A DNA stretch of 64,000 nt from Heterodera schachtii (taxonomy: Eukaryota; Nematoda; Chromadorea; Rhabditida; Heteroderidae). This document shows positions 33,201 through 46,902 of this stretch, piece after piece. How positions within the stretch are numbered: position 1 is the first letter of the stretch; the number at the start of each line of letters is the position of its first letter. The notes under the pieces were generated by a model, which worked only from the letters and a program-made list of their open reading frames with translations, was not told the origin of the DNA and made no database searches. Both the position numbers and the translations under genes were made by a program. The stretch covers positions 156,322-220,321 of the forward strand of contig SIJG01000114.1 of the NCBI GenBank assembly GCA_023374025.1. Reading direction: 5' to 3'.

Positions 33201-36200
33201 AGCTTGTGGTCCTATGGGCAAGTAAAATTGAAATGTAAATCTTATTAAAAATATTTATTACAATTTTATTCAATTTCTGTGTTTAATAGCTAATTATTAG
33301 AAACAAAAATAAAACAAAAGGATGACATATCAAATTAAAATATTTAAACAAACAGAAAAATCAAAAGTAAAACAATAAAAATCAAATTAAAAATATCAAA
33401 AAATATTCAATTTCTTCATAATTAGTATTTTATATCACAAAAATAAATATTTATTGAATTATTTATCGCAATAAATTTAATTAAATTAATTTAAACTAAA
33501 AAATTCTCGGAATTTTAACCTTGTATTATGTAAAAAATAAATTTAAAACCTATAATAATATAATGACAACTTTTATAAGTCAAATATTTAATAAAACTTC
33601 CAATTTATTATTTTAATATTAAAATTATAATGAGAAAAAAGATAGTTCGTAAATAAAATATAGATAATATTATATAAATTTGAAGTAAAACAAAATTGCT
33701 TTAATTTTAGAAGTGAAAATTAAAATTTAGACGATCAACAATTTAATCAATGGGATTGATTAAACGAAATACAAAAATAAAATAATTAACAAAAATAATT
33801 GTAATAAAATAAATTGCTCTCTGCATAACGGTATTACAATTAATGGAAAAAACTGATACCCATTAAAAGTAAAAAATTTCGGAAACAATGAAAAGTGAAT
33901 AATGAATAAAAAAAAATAGTAAAACTGCAGCAAGCAATCTATCATAAAGAAAAAAGAAACTCCACGAGATTTTTTAATAAAACATATATACAAAAAAATT
34001 AACCAATAAATTAAGCAAGTATAACCGGCAATTGAAATAAAAAATTATTTTTATTAAAAAAATTTACAATGAAAAAAGTCATTTGAATATAAAATAAAAA
34101 ATGAAGAAGCTAATAAGTAATTAAAATGTCTTAAATGTAATTAATATTATTATATATTTAAGAAAAAGTGATTATTCATTTAAAGTATTACAAAAACCAA
34201 AAAGATAGATAAATTTATAAAAAATCAGATCATCAATGAATTATTCTTGTTTTCAGCAGCATCTGAACAAGAAAATAAAATAACAAACAATTAAATACCA
34301 TATGAATTACTATTAAGATTCAATAAATTAATATTTGGTGACCACCAAAATAGATACATTCATGTCATTATTCTGTAAAAAAGCGATAGTGCTTTTATAT
34401 AAAGAAATAAAAATATTACCAATAAAAAAAAAGTTTATCTATCTCAAAAACAATATATTGCCAAATTTACAATTATCAAGGAATAAAATATACAACTACA
34501 AAAAAAATAATAAATAAATTTTGAAATATGCAATGTTTTTAAAAAAGAAAAAACTATATAAAATATTCGAAATAATAATTAAAAAAGAAAGCAAAATGTA
34601 CTTAGAGCATAAATTTAGTTCCAACCTAAAATAATAGTAAATTTTCATTTTAATTTTGTAAGCATAATTTAGAATAATAAACCATAAATTTGCTCGAAAT
34701 GAATCATATTCAATCTTTGGCATCGGTCAATAAGCTAAAAGGGTCAACTATAATTTTAAAATTTTGAAAAACAAAAAAATTAATTTTACAAGATAATTAA
34801 AAAATATTATTTGGGCATAAATTAAAATGAAAAGCGATACCTTAAATGTTCTCTTTTATTCTGCCAATATCCAAATAATTCGTTAAATTTTCTAAAAATC
34901 ATGACCGACAATGTCCAAAAAAACTCTTTTTGAGTTCTTATGGCCATACATTCTGAAAGGAAATAAATTTTTTGAAATTTTCCATTAGAATGAAACAAGA
35001 AATTTTTCCAAACTAATGTGAATATTATGAATTTTTTAATAAATCTTAAATCCGATACAGTTTAATGCTCATAATCAAAAATGTGATCCTTTTTATTATA
35101 AAAATTATATGCATTTGGTAAACCCTTTTCCTAATTGGCCTTTCTTAGATAAAATAGAAGAAGAAATAATATGATCATTTATAGTAAGTGAAAAAATATT
35201 AGATTTACATTATATGAAATAGAAAACAAATGAATTTAAATCAAAAAATAAAAATGAAACAAAAACAAAACAATTATCAGAGATGTAAAACTAAAAATCT
35301 TCTTCAATTCTATTAGCTGTATTTTAAAAGATAAAATCATTATAGATAAAAAAAAATGATTGTTATAATAAATTAATAGAATAATTAAATTTATCATAAA
35401 ATATATAATATTATCTGTGCAAATTTTATTTGAACAAAATCTACAGAAAAAAATAATAAAACGCTGCAGCAGCTGCTCTAGAGAGTATATAAAATGATCT
35501 ACCTTGACATGAAATAGAAAATTATATGATATGTTTTTAATTCTTAATATAAATTTTATAACTAACCTAATTTAAAATAACATAAATTTAAATTTGCATG
35601 ATAATAAAATGAAATAAATAAAAATTCAAATATATGAAAATTATTAAGACATAAAATAATTAATATTTTCGTCCACTAATAAAAGTTAAACTGAAAATAA
35701 TAATTTTTATTTCTAAAAAATAGAATATAAAATCTTAACCAAAATGCAATATGAGATAAATTTGATCTAATAATTAAAAAGATATTAATGAAATAATAGA
35801 AAATAAATAAATTCATGACTTTTTTAGAGATTTTACTTTTATGGGTACTTTTGTTTATTTAAAAAACATCATTAAAGGGCGTTATTTACTTTGTCGTTAT
35901 TTAAAAAACCATCATTATGAGAAAAGGTCATTCATTATTTAAAAACCATTATTATGTGCTTAAAGTACTCAAATAGAAAAGAATAAAAAAAATTATTTGG
36001 AGAATGTACAAAAACAAAGTGCAACACGATAAAAAAAAATATTAACTAAAAAACCAGAAAAGGATTAACATTTAAAAAAGCTGAACTGAGCGAAAAATTC
36101 ATATTCAAACATAAATTAAATATAAAATTTTGGGTTTATTTTTAAAGGAAAAATAATATAAAGCGGAAAAACTTTCGACAATGAAACAGTAAAAGCAGTT

Positions 36201-37000
36201 AACAATTAAGTTATGACGACGTTCATTTTAAAGGATCGACATGAAAAAGTGATGAAAAGTGATGATAGTAAAATATTATTGGAAAAAATCTTTTGTAAAA
36301 AAAAGAAAATTTTTGATTTATTAAACTTAAAACTCCAAGAAAAATCTATTGATGAAATATATTGATTAACAAAAAATATTAAGAAAAAATACAAAGTATT
36401 AAAATTCAATTTTTTTAAAAAATTACAAAGTGAATAATTATTATCAACACCATAAAAAAGAGTAAAATATGGCCGTGACGCAAACGTCAACCAAACAACG
36501 AAGAGCCTCGAGATTGTAAAAATAAAAAGTTTAGTAATAAAACAATTATGATTTAATTAAGCAAGCATAAATGGCATTCAAATAAAAAATTATCTTAAGT
36601 ATAAATCATTTAAAATTTATTTATTATAAAAAACAATTGACATTCTATAGATGATATGATAAAATAAAAAAGTAATCAATTGTAATTAAAACTTTAAATC
36701 ATAAACCCTCACTATTTAATTTAATACTAAAATCTATCTTATATTTTATGAAAAACTGATTTTAATTTAAATGTATAAAAATAAAAATCAATTCATATTT
36801 TTCTATAAATTTAAAAATAAAATAAAAATCAAACTACTATGTACTTATTTGAGAAAATTAAATTCTTGTTTAAATAAGAAATATTCATTACGACTTCATT
36901 TTTATTATTTCGAAGAAATATCTTAGACAAATAGGATATATAAGATAAGTTCAAATATAAAAAAAGATATAAAATCATAGAAAATAATAAATTCATAACG
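30237..37000. other. A+T-rich repeat-derived desert
   Basis: No supported gene. The plus strand is conspicuously A-rich. Short motifs such as TTATTTGGAGAATGTACAAAAAC, CGAGAA...ATAAA and TAAGCAAGCATAAATGGCA recur. A slightly GC-raised frame at 31155-31346 ends in a basic sequence but has no family resemblance. Confidence 0.7.
36505..36735 (+). repeat. Multi-copy dispersed repeat (TAAGCAAGCATAAATGGCA family)
   Basis: The order of blocks, TAAGC(A/G)AG(C/A)ATAAATGGCA, an A+T linker, AATTGACNTTCTATAGA and CATAANNCTCACT, recurs at 55490-55725. Partial copies lie at about 48770-48935 and 44200-44310, and a shorter trace near 34010. All are in the same orientation. Confidence 0.6.
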
Positions 37001-37001
37001 A

Positions 37002-37310
37002 TAATAATAATTAGAGATCGGACTTTTCGGCAGATAAAATTCTTGTAAATAAAACAGGCACGGAAAACGTGAAAAAGCTGAAAATGGAAAAAAAAGAACA
37101 AAAACCAAAAAAAGTAATAAATGTCGAAAAGGAATTTATATTTATTTGCTTGTTTAATTTCAATCTCCCGAATATTCTGTTGGAGTTTTGGGGAAGTCTT
37201 TGCTGTGGAATTGTTGTTATCCACAAAATGGTTTTATATATTAAACCCTTGAATTCCATTATCTCTAAGTTATTTTCAATGCTTTGTGCTCGTTAACTTT
37301 CGGACGATGC
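37002..37310. other. GC-raised patch with open frames on both strands
   Basis: Opens with the AATAATAATTAGAGATCGGAC motif shared with 18063. The minus-strand frame from ATG 37224 begins MDNNNSTAKTSPKLQQNIRE, which looks coding for about 30 codons before dissolving into Phe/Ile/Tyr-rich sequence. The plus-strand frame 37069-37296 overlaps it. It could be an exon or element fragment. No family is recognised. Confidence 0.3.
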
Positions 37311-38264
37311 TGAATAATTAATTAAAACAATAAATTAAAAATTATTTAAATTCTGATATTGCCGAAAAAATTAAAAAATAAATTTTTTAATATAAATCAA
37401 TACATTCGTGAAAACATTTTTTTATTATCTAATAATTTCTCTACAAAAATACATCAATCTTTCAATTAAAATAAAATCCGAAACTTATTAAAAACTATCT
37501 GCAATGCTTTTCTTATCAAACAGAGTTGAAAGGTCATAAAATATAAAATAGTTCAGTAAAAAATTTACAAGAAATTTATATTTCTTATATTATTTAAAAT
37601 AAAAATAAATTCTTATAAAAGCATAGAAAATTTTTATGATAAATTAATGCATATCTTATAAATAAAAACATGAATTTTTTGTATAAATGAGTCAGAATTT
37701 TAGACCTTAATTTACAAAATAAAAATTTTTCTAATTTTAATAATTACAGTTCTATAATTGACTTACAAATCCTATTGTAAAAAAGATCTCCTCTAATTCA
37801 TTATTAATTCGTTGATCTATTCCTAGAAAAATCAAATTTAAAAAAGATTAATTTTTATGAAATAAAATTCATGTATAAAATATAGAAAGTATTGCTGAAA
37901 ATGTGGTAGAAAATTGTTAAAAAGAATTTTCATATAAATATATAAACCAGCGCCGCGTCAAAAACATTGGGGTCAAATTGACAAGTAAAATTTAAAAATT
38001 GTCAATCTTATTATATAATTTTTGTTATTATAAATTTTTATTCAATTGTATTTTTAATACTTAATTATCAGGAATAAAAATATTATGAATAATCTAAAAA
38101 TTCAAATATCTGAAATACTATTAAGACATATTAATGTGTAAAATAAGCAATTCCTAAAAAAATTATAATTTGATTTGAAGGCACTTTTAATGAAATCAAG
38201 ACTGATTTCACATTTTTGCTTACAGTTTAAGGCTATAACTTTTTTTCTAAAATTATTTAATTGC

Positions 38265-38412
38265 GGGGTCCTGGTCCAAAAATTGGGACCGAAAATTTCA
38301 GACCGGAAAATGGACAGTCCCGGTCCGAGGTCCCGTCCCAGTATTTTTTCCGATTCCCGGTCTAGGCCATTTAAAAATACCGTTCTCTATGGGTTCCAAT
38401 AAAATACTTGGT
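38265..38412. repeat. GGTCCCGG-type dispersed repeat, copy 1
   Basis: Rich in GGACCG/CCCGGTC motifs and ending in a CGGTCTAGGCCATTT... CTCTATGGGTTC block that recurs at 40690-40757. Confidence 0.65.
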
Positions 38413-40344
38413 ATAACTGGGGATTTAATTCAAAAATTATCTTAAAAACCACAAAAAGAATTACTTTTCATGCGTTTCAGACCATAGGGATCTCACTAAA
38501 AAATACCTAAAAATATCATCTAACTGACCATGTGACCTATAGCCTATTTAAGACCAACAAATTTTTAATTATTTAAAATAAATAAAAATATTGACGAACG
38601 AATTACCAATTACTGGGCAATTGACTAGAAAAATTTACAAATATTAATTAGAAAAAACAAGAAATTAAAAAAAAATAAGATAAATCTAATTTAATACAAT
38701 GGAATTAATAATTCTGAAACGGAGAATTAGACTTGAACAATAAATAGAATATAAATAAACAAAAAAAAATTACAAATAAATAAAAATCAAAAAACAACTT
38801 AAAATTTTACAAATTTTATTATAGAATATAATATTTTAAATTTAATTCTTTATATTAAGGCAAAATTAATAAAAGAATAAATCAAATATCATTTTGTGCA
38901 AAATTCCGATTCTGGGCCTAAAACTTATAATATTAATTTTTCTTGACAAATTTATATTCTTTTGTTAACTTTTTCTTATGAAATTTTAATTGTAATAAAA
39001 ATAAAATAAAAGAATAATTTTAAAAATTAAGTTTTTTAAAATAAAATAATTTTTACTTTCAACATAATAATTTATTTAACAAAATAAAATCAAAAAAAAT
39101 AAATTCTGTAAAAATTTAGATCATCTACTACATCGATACGTTATGCTTTTCATTCAATTAAAAAGAGTTGGAAATTTTTTGAAAATCAAAAAACGATAAA
39201 AGCGACAAAAAATTAAAAATTGATAATAAAAAAAAATATTAGAATTTTTTTAATTCTCTGATTATACGAATAAAAAAATAATAAACTAAATTCAAATTTA
39301 TAACTGTGAAAAATAAAAATATATTGGAAAACATAAAATTCAACATTATTATTTTGATGCGTGAATTTTTGAAATAAAGATATTTAATTAAAAAACAATT
39401 TATGACAGTTTAATTAATAAGGGTTTTTTAATAATTGTGTGTTATGTATCATATATTAATTTTAAAACTTTTATAAAAGCATAAAAAATCTGTTCATAAA
39501 GTTTCAAAAAATATTGAGTCAAATTTTTTGGCAATACAAAGATTTTTAAAATTACATTTAAATATTTTAATCTAAAAAGAAAAATATATTAAATGAAAAA
39601 TGGAAATGTTTATAAAAGAAAACTTTTCAAAATACGACCATATAATTTTGACAATATTTAGGTGAACTTAATTTAAAAGAGAGAATAATTTTAAGCAACA
39701 CGCAGCAAAATTAAGAAAATTATAAATTATTAAAACCAACAAAAAGATAAAATTATGAAAATAATTTCTGAAAAAAATATAAAAAGAATAATAATTATTA
39801 AAATAAATTCAAAACATAATTAAATGTAGAAAACAATTTATGAAATTTTTCCTTTTTTGCTTTGTATATTAAAAAAGTTTTTAAATTGGGAATTTTGGTT
39901 TTACCATTTGCTCTATCCAACAAATGTCCATTTTTTGTTTTAAGCAGAAATTTAATAAAATTCAAAAGAAAATTTGAGGACCTTGCGGAGCCGATAGGTA
40001 AGCGCCTGGAAAAATTTAAATAAAAGTATCAATATAATTAAGTGAAATTAATTAAAAAATATGGATGAAAATGATCTGAACATTGGTTTCTTTTCAACTG
40101 CTTTTCTTAAAAGGAAAATTACTGTTGGTTTGCCAAATTTTTTCTGATAATAATTAATGAAACTTTTGCTACCGGTGGTTTTCCGGTCGCTGGTCACAGA
40201 AAACTTAATTTTACGAGTTATTAAATCAAAATAATCAATTATTTAATTTATTCTTTTAAAAAGCCAGTGCCTAAACGATAAATTTTCATAATTTTTTGTA
40301 TTTAAAAAAATAATATAAACGATTACTATTCAAAATTATTTATA

Positions 40345-40680
40345 GTGCATATGTTTATGGATAAAGTACGTTGACGGAAAAAAAAGTTATGTAAACTCCC
40401 AAAAAATGGATTTAGCCAAAAATTCTCTTTGCACAAAATTAATCCTATCTCTGGTGCTTTAGAATGAACCTAAACTCACCTCCCTTCCTTGCGTTCTACG
40501 AACTTTTTCACCAATTTTGAAATGTGTACTCAAAATTAGGCGGTGCAAAAGCATATGGACAACTCTTTCAAAAAATTTTTCTCAGGGCTAAGCTAAGGGA
40601 AATTCTGAATAATTTCTGCTAGTTTAACCTTTAATCCTGAATAAAAAAGTCAATCACACCAAGTTGAAAAGTTGACTCCT
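40345..40680. mobile_element. Possible degenerate Tc1/mariner-type element
   Basis: Motifs GTGCATATGTTTATGGA (40345) and GTGCAAAAGCATATGGAC (40543) are direct repeats that resemble the TGCAAAAGTATATGGAC-type ends of nematode mariner-like elements. The stretch between and after is GC-richer than its surroundings. There is no transposase frame. The family resemblance is from memory. Confidence 0.3.
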
Positions 40681-40689
40681 TCGTGGTGA

Positions 40690-40757
40690 TCTGCAAGTTC
40701 CGGTCCAGGCCATTTCAAAATCCCGGTCTCTATGGGTTCAAATAAAATAGCTGGAAC
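40690..40757. repeat. GGTCCCGG-type dispersed repeat, copy 2
   Basis: CCGGTCCAGGCCATTT...CGGTCTCTATGGGTTCAAATAAAATA corresponds to 38350-38412 with few changes, in the same orientation. Confidence 0.65.
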
Positions 40758-41483
40758 AACCAAGCCATCACAAATAATCTAAAATTATAAAATAAAATAA
40801 ATAAAAAAGAATACATATAAATAGATTAAATACTACAAAATCTGAGCCTTAAAAATTTAAACTCATACGAAATAAGAACCATAAGAACATATAGTGGAAA
40901 TGCAGAATTGATTAATAAATAATTTAACAAATGAATATTATTTGTTGGTTTAAAAATCTGAAATTTATAAAAGGGCTATAAGTACAGAGTTTAAATTCAA
41001 TATGAAATAAAATGATTTTCAACTTGTTATTTAAGTGCACTTTATACTATAAAATTTTAATTAATTTATTATTGGTAAATAATTTCATTAAATTATTTAA
41101 AAGATTTTTAAAACATTAAAATTTCAAATGGGAGTAAATAATAATTGTTAGAAGATGAAATGTAGTTTTTTTTTAATCTTATCCATCTAATAACAATTAA
41201 TAGATTGTATAATTTGCTAATAATAAAGCTAATTAAAATAGACCTAAATTAACTTAAATTCTGATGCTGAAAAAATAGAAAAATACAAATTTTTTTTAAT
41301 AAAATTTTCGAATTTACTTTGAATTATAATTTTAAAAAATTTAATTACTCGTAACAGGAATAACCGAGATAATATAAAAAAATGAATTTTAAAAAATTGT
41401 TTGCTTTCCTAAATTAATCAAAAAAATATATGTAAATTCATAATTTAATCAGTTAGAGGGCGTCAACACGGCAATGATTGTTT

Positions 41484-41854
41484 CGGGTCCACCTCGTTTG
41501 GGCGCCGCTCGTTTGGGCGCCAGCCCAGTTTTTGGACTATAGCTTTTTTCATTGTCAACCAAATCTAACATTGTAGGTATCATTCGATGCCCTTCAGATT
41601 ATCTATTATCCTGCAAAATTTCAAAAAATTTCGTTAAATTTTAAAAAAAAGTACGAGCCAAAAAAGTTGGAAAATCGGGTTGTATGATTTCTTCTGGGCA
41701 TAACTTTTTTGAAACTTAACGAGATTTTTCGAAATTTTGAATGCAAATAGAGAACACTTAGAGCTTTCGAATGATACGAATAATGTTAGATTTGGTTGAC
41801 AAAGAATAAAGTTATAGTCAAAAACTGGGCTGGCCCCCAAAAGAGGGTGTCCCG
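41484..41854. mobile_element. Foldback MITE with long imperfect inverted arms and 8-bp direct repeats
   Basis: Ends CGGGTCCACCTCGTTTGGG and, inverted at the right, CGGGACACCCTCTTTTGGG (15 of 19 match). The inverted homology continues inward over more than 100 bp, including GCCAGCCCAGTTTTTG, GTCAACCAAATCTAACATT and an AAATTTCAAAAAATTTCG-type core. The 8-bp direct repeat GATTGTTT flanks it (41476-41483 and 41855-41862). No transposase. Shared core or end fragments occur at 14222-14445 and 63300-63480. An 8-bp duplication would suit a hAT-type or related mobiliser. Confidence 0.75.
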
Positions 41855-42537
41855 ATTGTTTCACAATAAGGAAGGCATGATAACGATGCATTCAAAAATG
41901 TTAGAATGATTTTAATTTTGTAAGCAAATGCTTAAAACAATAACGGACCAGTATTAAAAGAGAGAGAAAAAATTAAACTAAAAAAAAAAAAATAATTAAT
42001 AATAATTCTAAATTATAACTGTAATTCAAATTAATCATTCGCTTAAATTGTTAAAAATGTAACATTATTGCCTTAAAAAAGTAACTTTAAATAAAATAAT
42101 AAATATTAAAAAAATAATTATAATATTTATTAACTGCTTATTTTTTAAACGGTATATAAGAAATTTTACTTACTTTAATATTTTTTTAAAATCATCATTT
42201 AAATCGATCAAAAAAAGCGTGACAGTATTTATGAGTTTAAAATAATAAAAAGTAATTAATACATTTAAATATATTAATAATTAATATTGCTTAAGATTCT
42301 CTATCTTTATGAGAAAACTAAAAATATATTTTGAGAAAATTAAAATTGGACAGAGAAGAGATTTCTTATAAAAGTTATATAAATATGATGGAGTGGGGCT
42401 GGAGTCTTCAGAGCGATGGAATTGTAAAAAAACAAAAAAATATAATCTTTGCATTTCCAATTAATAAACAAAAAAAATAATAAAAATATTTATTTATAGT
42501 TTTTGAAAAAATTAATAAATATACTGTATTGAAAACA

Positions 42538-42542
<5 letters not shown>

Positions 42543-42567
<25 letters not shown>
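42543..42567. repeat. (AT)n microsatellite
   Basis: About 12 uninterrupted AT dinucleotides. Confidence 0.95.
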
Positions 42568-42568
<1 letters not shown>

Positions 42569-43002
42569 AATAAAATTAATGATAGTATTAAAGCAGAAAT
42601 ATCTTTTAAAAAACATCAAAATATGCTTTATAAATCTTTTGTAATTCGAATTTATCGTTAAATAAATTGAACAAAGGTTTTCATCTAATAGAAAATTTTT
42701 TCAAATATATTTAAGTAACAAAAAATAATGCAAAATGTAATCTTAACAGTATTTTGTATTTATTTTTTAATAATATAAATAAACATATGAAACAATATAA
42801 TAAAAAAATAAACAAAATAAAGAGAGAGCTCTGCTAAGCCCATATCAATGATACCCATGCCTTAGCGAGAAAGTAAATAAAAGTGAGTAATTAAAAAGAT
42901 AAAAATTTAGTGAAATAGATTTAATAAAAAAAAGTTTTTTAATTTACTTTAATAAAAAATATAAGAAGAAATACTAAAAAATACAAAATTAAATTAGAAA
43001 AG

Positions 43003-43290
43003 AAACAAACTGTTGCACTGATTTTAATTAAAATGAAAATATTTAATAAATTGTGTTTCTCTGGAACGGCGTGAGAGAATGCGGAAAAGTGTTCAGCCAG
43101 AGCGATGGAAATGTAAGAAAAAATTTAAATAATGTAAAATGTACATATCTTTTCAAGTATTATAATAATAAAACTTGTTTATTTATCGATAGCAAATAAA
43201 ATTTATACATTCTAGAATATAAAATAAAATAGTCAATTAAGCGAAAAATTAAAAATTATTTAAATTTTTATAAAAATTCATTCTGCAAAA
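43003..43290 (+). repeat. Diverged copy of part of the 4.68-kb unit
   Basis: Aligns with unit segment 21853-22130: AAAAGAAACAAA-TGT, GAGAGAATGC-GA-AAGT-TTCAGCCAG-GCGAT, TTATTTATCGATA and TCAATTAAGCGAAAAA appear in order. Clearly older than the tandem copies. Confidence 0.7.
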
Positions 43291-44889
43291 TTATTATTTT
43301 AAATTTCCAATTCAATAAAATACATAATTAGAAATAAATTTTTAAAACTTGTTGATAATTTTTAATTTATTTTCAAAATCATTTTCTAATTTATTTTTAA
43401 CCCATTGAAAGTGACCCAAATGGTCGCACCCTATCCCACAGCAATTTGGAATAAAACCTCAAAAATTTATTTATATTTATTTTTGAAAAGAATATAAATT
43501 AATAAAAATTATTAAAATAATTAAGAAAAAGGAAAGCAACAGGACGATCCTCCACCGACCATGGATTACAAGAATTAGACTTAGTCAAGATTGTTTAAAC
43601 AAAATGTTAACACATAAAACAATCACCAATAAATTTAAATGACTTAAAATATTGAAATTTTAACGGCTGATTATTGAGAAGACATCGAACTCTCCACTAT
43701 CTTTTCCAAAAGTAGCATTTATAATTTGTATTTTTTTATAGTAAAAAGGGAAACTGACCGCCTCATTCTTCACAAGAGGTTAACTTAATTATTTTTTTCC
43801 TAAAATAAAATGATTTTTTAAATATTTTGGCAAAGCAAATCGAAATCAACATTATCATTAGAAAGCCATTTATGAGAATAAGATTAAAATTTTTAAATCC
43901 AATTTAACAAAAGAAAAATTGATAAATTTAATTGAATTACAAAGATTTAATTATTCTTAATTTTTTATAAAAAATTCATTGTTAATTTTTTAATTAAAAA
44001 TAATATTAATTTAAATCATAATTGTTTAATAATGGAAAACCCAAAATAATTAAATAATTATAAAATCAAGATTAGCCGACAACAACCATGTTTGGTTCGA
44101 AAATCTACTAAAAAGCGTTAAAATTGATCAATTTAGAATAAAAAAATACTGCAAAGAATTTATTTCAGCTAAAAATACAAACCTTCCGACAAGTTAAATA
44201 ATTTAAAATACTTTAAAATTAATAAAATAAGCATTGACATTCAATAGTTAACTCCTATAAAAAATGAGAAAATATAATTATTAATAGAGAATAAGCAATT
44301 GTAATTAAAAAATTTTGCTCAAAATCATTTCAAGTCATTCTGACAACTACGAAAAATAATTAAATAGCTTTTTAAAAAGTCAAAAAATAAACAAAATAAA
44401 GAATGAAACTTTTTAATTTTTGGGGAGATAAGCGTAACCGCCGCGAGAAGTTGATAAAAGATGAGTGATAAAAGATAAAAAAAAAATTAAAATGAAATTA
44501 CATTTAATAAAAAAAGAAGAAATTAGTGAGTAAAACCAAATAACAATACAAAAAATAAAATAATGAATAAAGATAAACTGATTCATGACGAAAAAATTTC
44601 ATCTTTTTGAATGTTCCGTACCCATTAAAAATAAAATGAAATTGGTCAATTTTTTATGAAATTTAATAAAAAAAAAAAATTCTATAAAAGTTTAAAATGG
44701 TATTGAGTTGAAGGAAAAGTTATTGTTTCTCGCATCAAATTTTAACAAAATATTAAAGTGCGAAAAACTATCGGTTTTCAATTTCTAATCTATTCATGTT
44801 GATCCAATCTCTTCATTACCTTGGCTATTTTTAAATAAATAAAATACGATTTGAATAAAAAAAACTTGAAAAAACAAAAATAATTTGAG

Positions 44890-45025
44890 TTTATACAAAA
44901 GTTAGTACAATAATATGTGAATTAAATGTTATTAAAATATATTTCTTGGTTTTATTAATATAACTATAATTAAAATAAATTTATTATATTTAAAATTGCA
45001 ATGTTCAATTTCACACAAAATATTT
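44890..45025 (+). repeat. Second diverged fragment of the 4.68-kb unit
   Basis: Aligns with 20738-20880 (ACAAAAGTTAGTACAATAATATGT, AAAATATATTTCTTGGT, ATATAACTA-AATTAAAA). It lies about 1.9 kb from the other fragment but in an order that differs from the unit. Confidence 0.65.
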
Positions 45026-46114
45026 TATCATGAATAATAATATAAAATAACAAAATTAATTAATATTCATTCATAATTAAAAAAGTATGGATATTTAATA
45101 ATTAATTATCGAACATAGGAAATATTAATTAGACACTAACAAATTTCTTTTATAATTCTTTAGAATTATTCCCAAACAAACATGCTGATAATGAGTTCTA
45201 GGCAGCATTAGTTATAAAAATAAAACAAAAGAACAAAGTTATCTAAAAAATAATATAAGAAAAATAAGAAATTACGCAAATAGAAAAGATAAAAATCATT
45301 TAAAAAAATTTATGGTTAGTTTTATCTGAAAAAGGTCCAATTCTTTCAAAGTCGCTGATTTCCAAAAAAAAAAAACAAATATACGATTCATTATGTTAGC
45401 AATTCTTTATTTATCAATCAGCCAATGTTTTAATTTTCAATTTAATTATAACAAACAATTAATTATACATAAAACTAAAATTATTTTTTAGAAAATACAA
45501 AGACTTAAATTTAATTAAAGCATTTTTAATAAAAGAAAATTGATATAAAGAAGTTTTCAATGAGGCTGATTTGTGAGAAGTATTTGTTCAGCATCAAATG
45601 AAGTGGATGATAAAAATTTTAGAAAAAATATTTAATTGTTATCATAAAATATAGGCTATTGCTCACGAAACATTTAATTAACTCTCGGATTTAAATGCTA
45701 TGGTACTGAAATTCATTTATTTCTTTTTTATTGTAAATAAAAATAATAAATTCTAAAAAATGAATATTATAATTAATTATCGAAAAATGGGAATGAAAAA
45801 TTATCAAATTTATGTTATTAAAAATATTTATTAGATAATATGACAAAATTTTAATATTTAGTTCAAAAATTTATTCTCTAATAAATAAACAATTATTCGT
45901 TCATAATTTAAAAGTTTAAAAATCATTTTTGATAAAATAAGTCTTGAAAAAATAATTTTTTATTTATAAAAAAATAATAAGTCAATAGCATAATTATTAT
46001 TTCTAAATAATTTACTTGCCAAAAATCTACTATTAATAAAAAAATAATTATTTATAGTTAAGGTAAAAAGAGAAAAAATAAATAAAAACGGTTGGAAGTT
46101 CAGAAGCAAAATAA

Positions 46115-46129
46115 GGGGGGGGGGGGGGG
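46115..46129 (+). repeat. Run of 15 G
   Basis: An uninterrupted G homopolymer in A+T-rich DNA, followed by CC. Confidence 0.95.
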
Positions 46130-46397
46130 CCAAAAAGATAAGCAAAATAAAATATACATCTTTAAATTTATTTAAAATTGCAAGTAAAGTTAAATATTCA
46201 CATCATTGATATAAATTTATTTAAATAACAATTTTTCAGACATAAAATACTTTTAAAAAATTTAAAAATTTAAAATTTAATCAACGCAGAAGCCTTACCA
46301 TTTCGTCTACAGAACATGGCTTAATACATTTATTCTGCCCGTCAGCATTAAATCAAAATAGAAGTGTTGATATTTTTCTTAAAATTAAATTAATTAA

Positions 46398-46496
46398 TAA
46401 AAAAACATACTAAAATTCATAGAATTTTAAAGTAATAAAAAATAACAAAAAAACATACTAAAATTCATAGAATTTTAAAGTAATAAAAAATAACAA
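46398..46496 (+). repeat. Two-copy 48-bp tandem duplication
   Basis: The segment AAACATACTAAAATTCATAG... is repeated exactly with period 48. A very recent local duplication. Confidence 0.9.
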
Positions 46497-46764
46497 ACGA
46501 AAAAAAGACATTGAAAAACAATTTTGAAATTTAAAAAAATTCAAATGAATAATTAAATGTAAAATTAAATATCATATAATTTGCCGGAGTACCTGTACAA
46601 ACAGTTAAAAAAATGTATTTATCCAATTTATAAAAATTGTTTTTATTTCTTATATTATTTCTTAAATTAGTTTTTATTTGTCAAATTTTATTAAACAATG
46701 CCTTTAATAAAAATGTTATAATGCAAATGAAATTTATGGAATTAAAATAGATATTAAAATATTA

Positions 46765-46902
46765 ATGTGATGAAAGAATTATTTATTAAAACCATAGAAT
46801 AAATTTAAATAAAACTAAACCTTAAAAATGATCAAAAATTTACAAACTCAGAATTTTACACCTATGATTAAATAAAAATAATCGGAAGCCAATAATTTGT
46901 AA
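46765..46902 (+). repeat. Dispersed repeat, well conserved (second copy 51446-51563)
   Basis: From ATGTGATGAAAGAATTATT to AATCGGAAGCCA the two copies are nearly identical, apart from an internal block of about 18 bp missing in the second. The flanks do not match. Confidence 0.8.

Noticed and set aside
36829..37224. 131-codon minus-strand frame as a full gene
   Set aside because: Only the first 30 or so codons look coding; the rest is Phe/Ile/Tyr/Leu-rich desert sequence.
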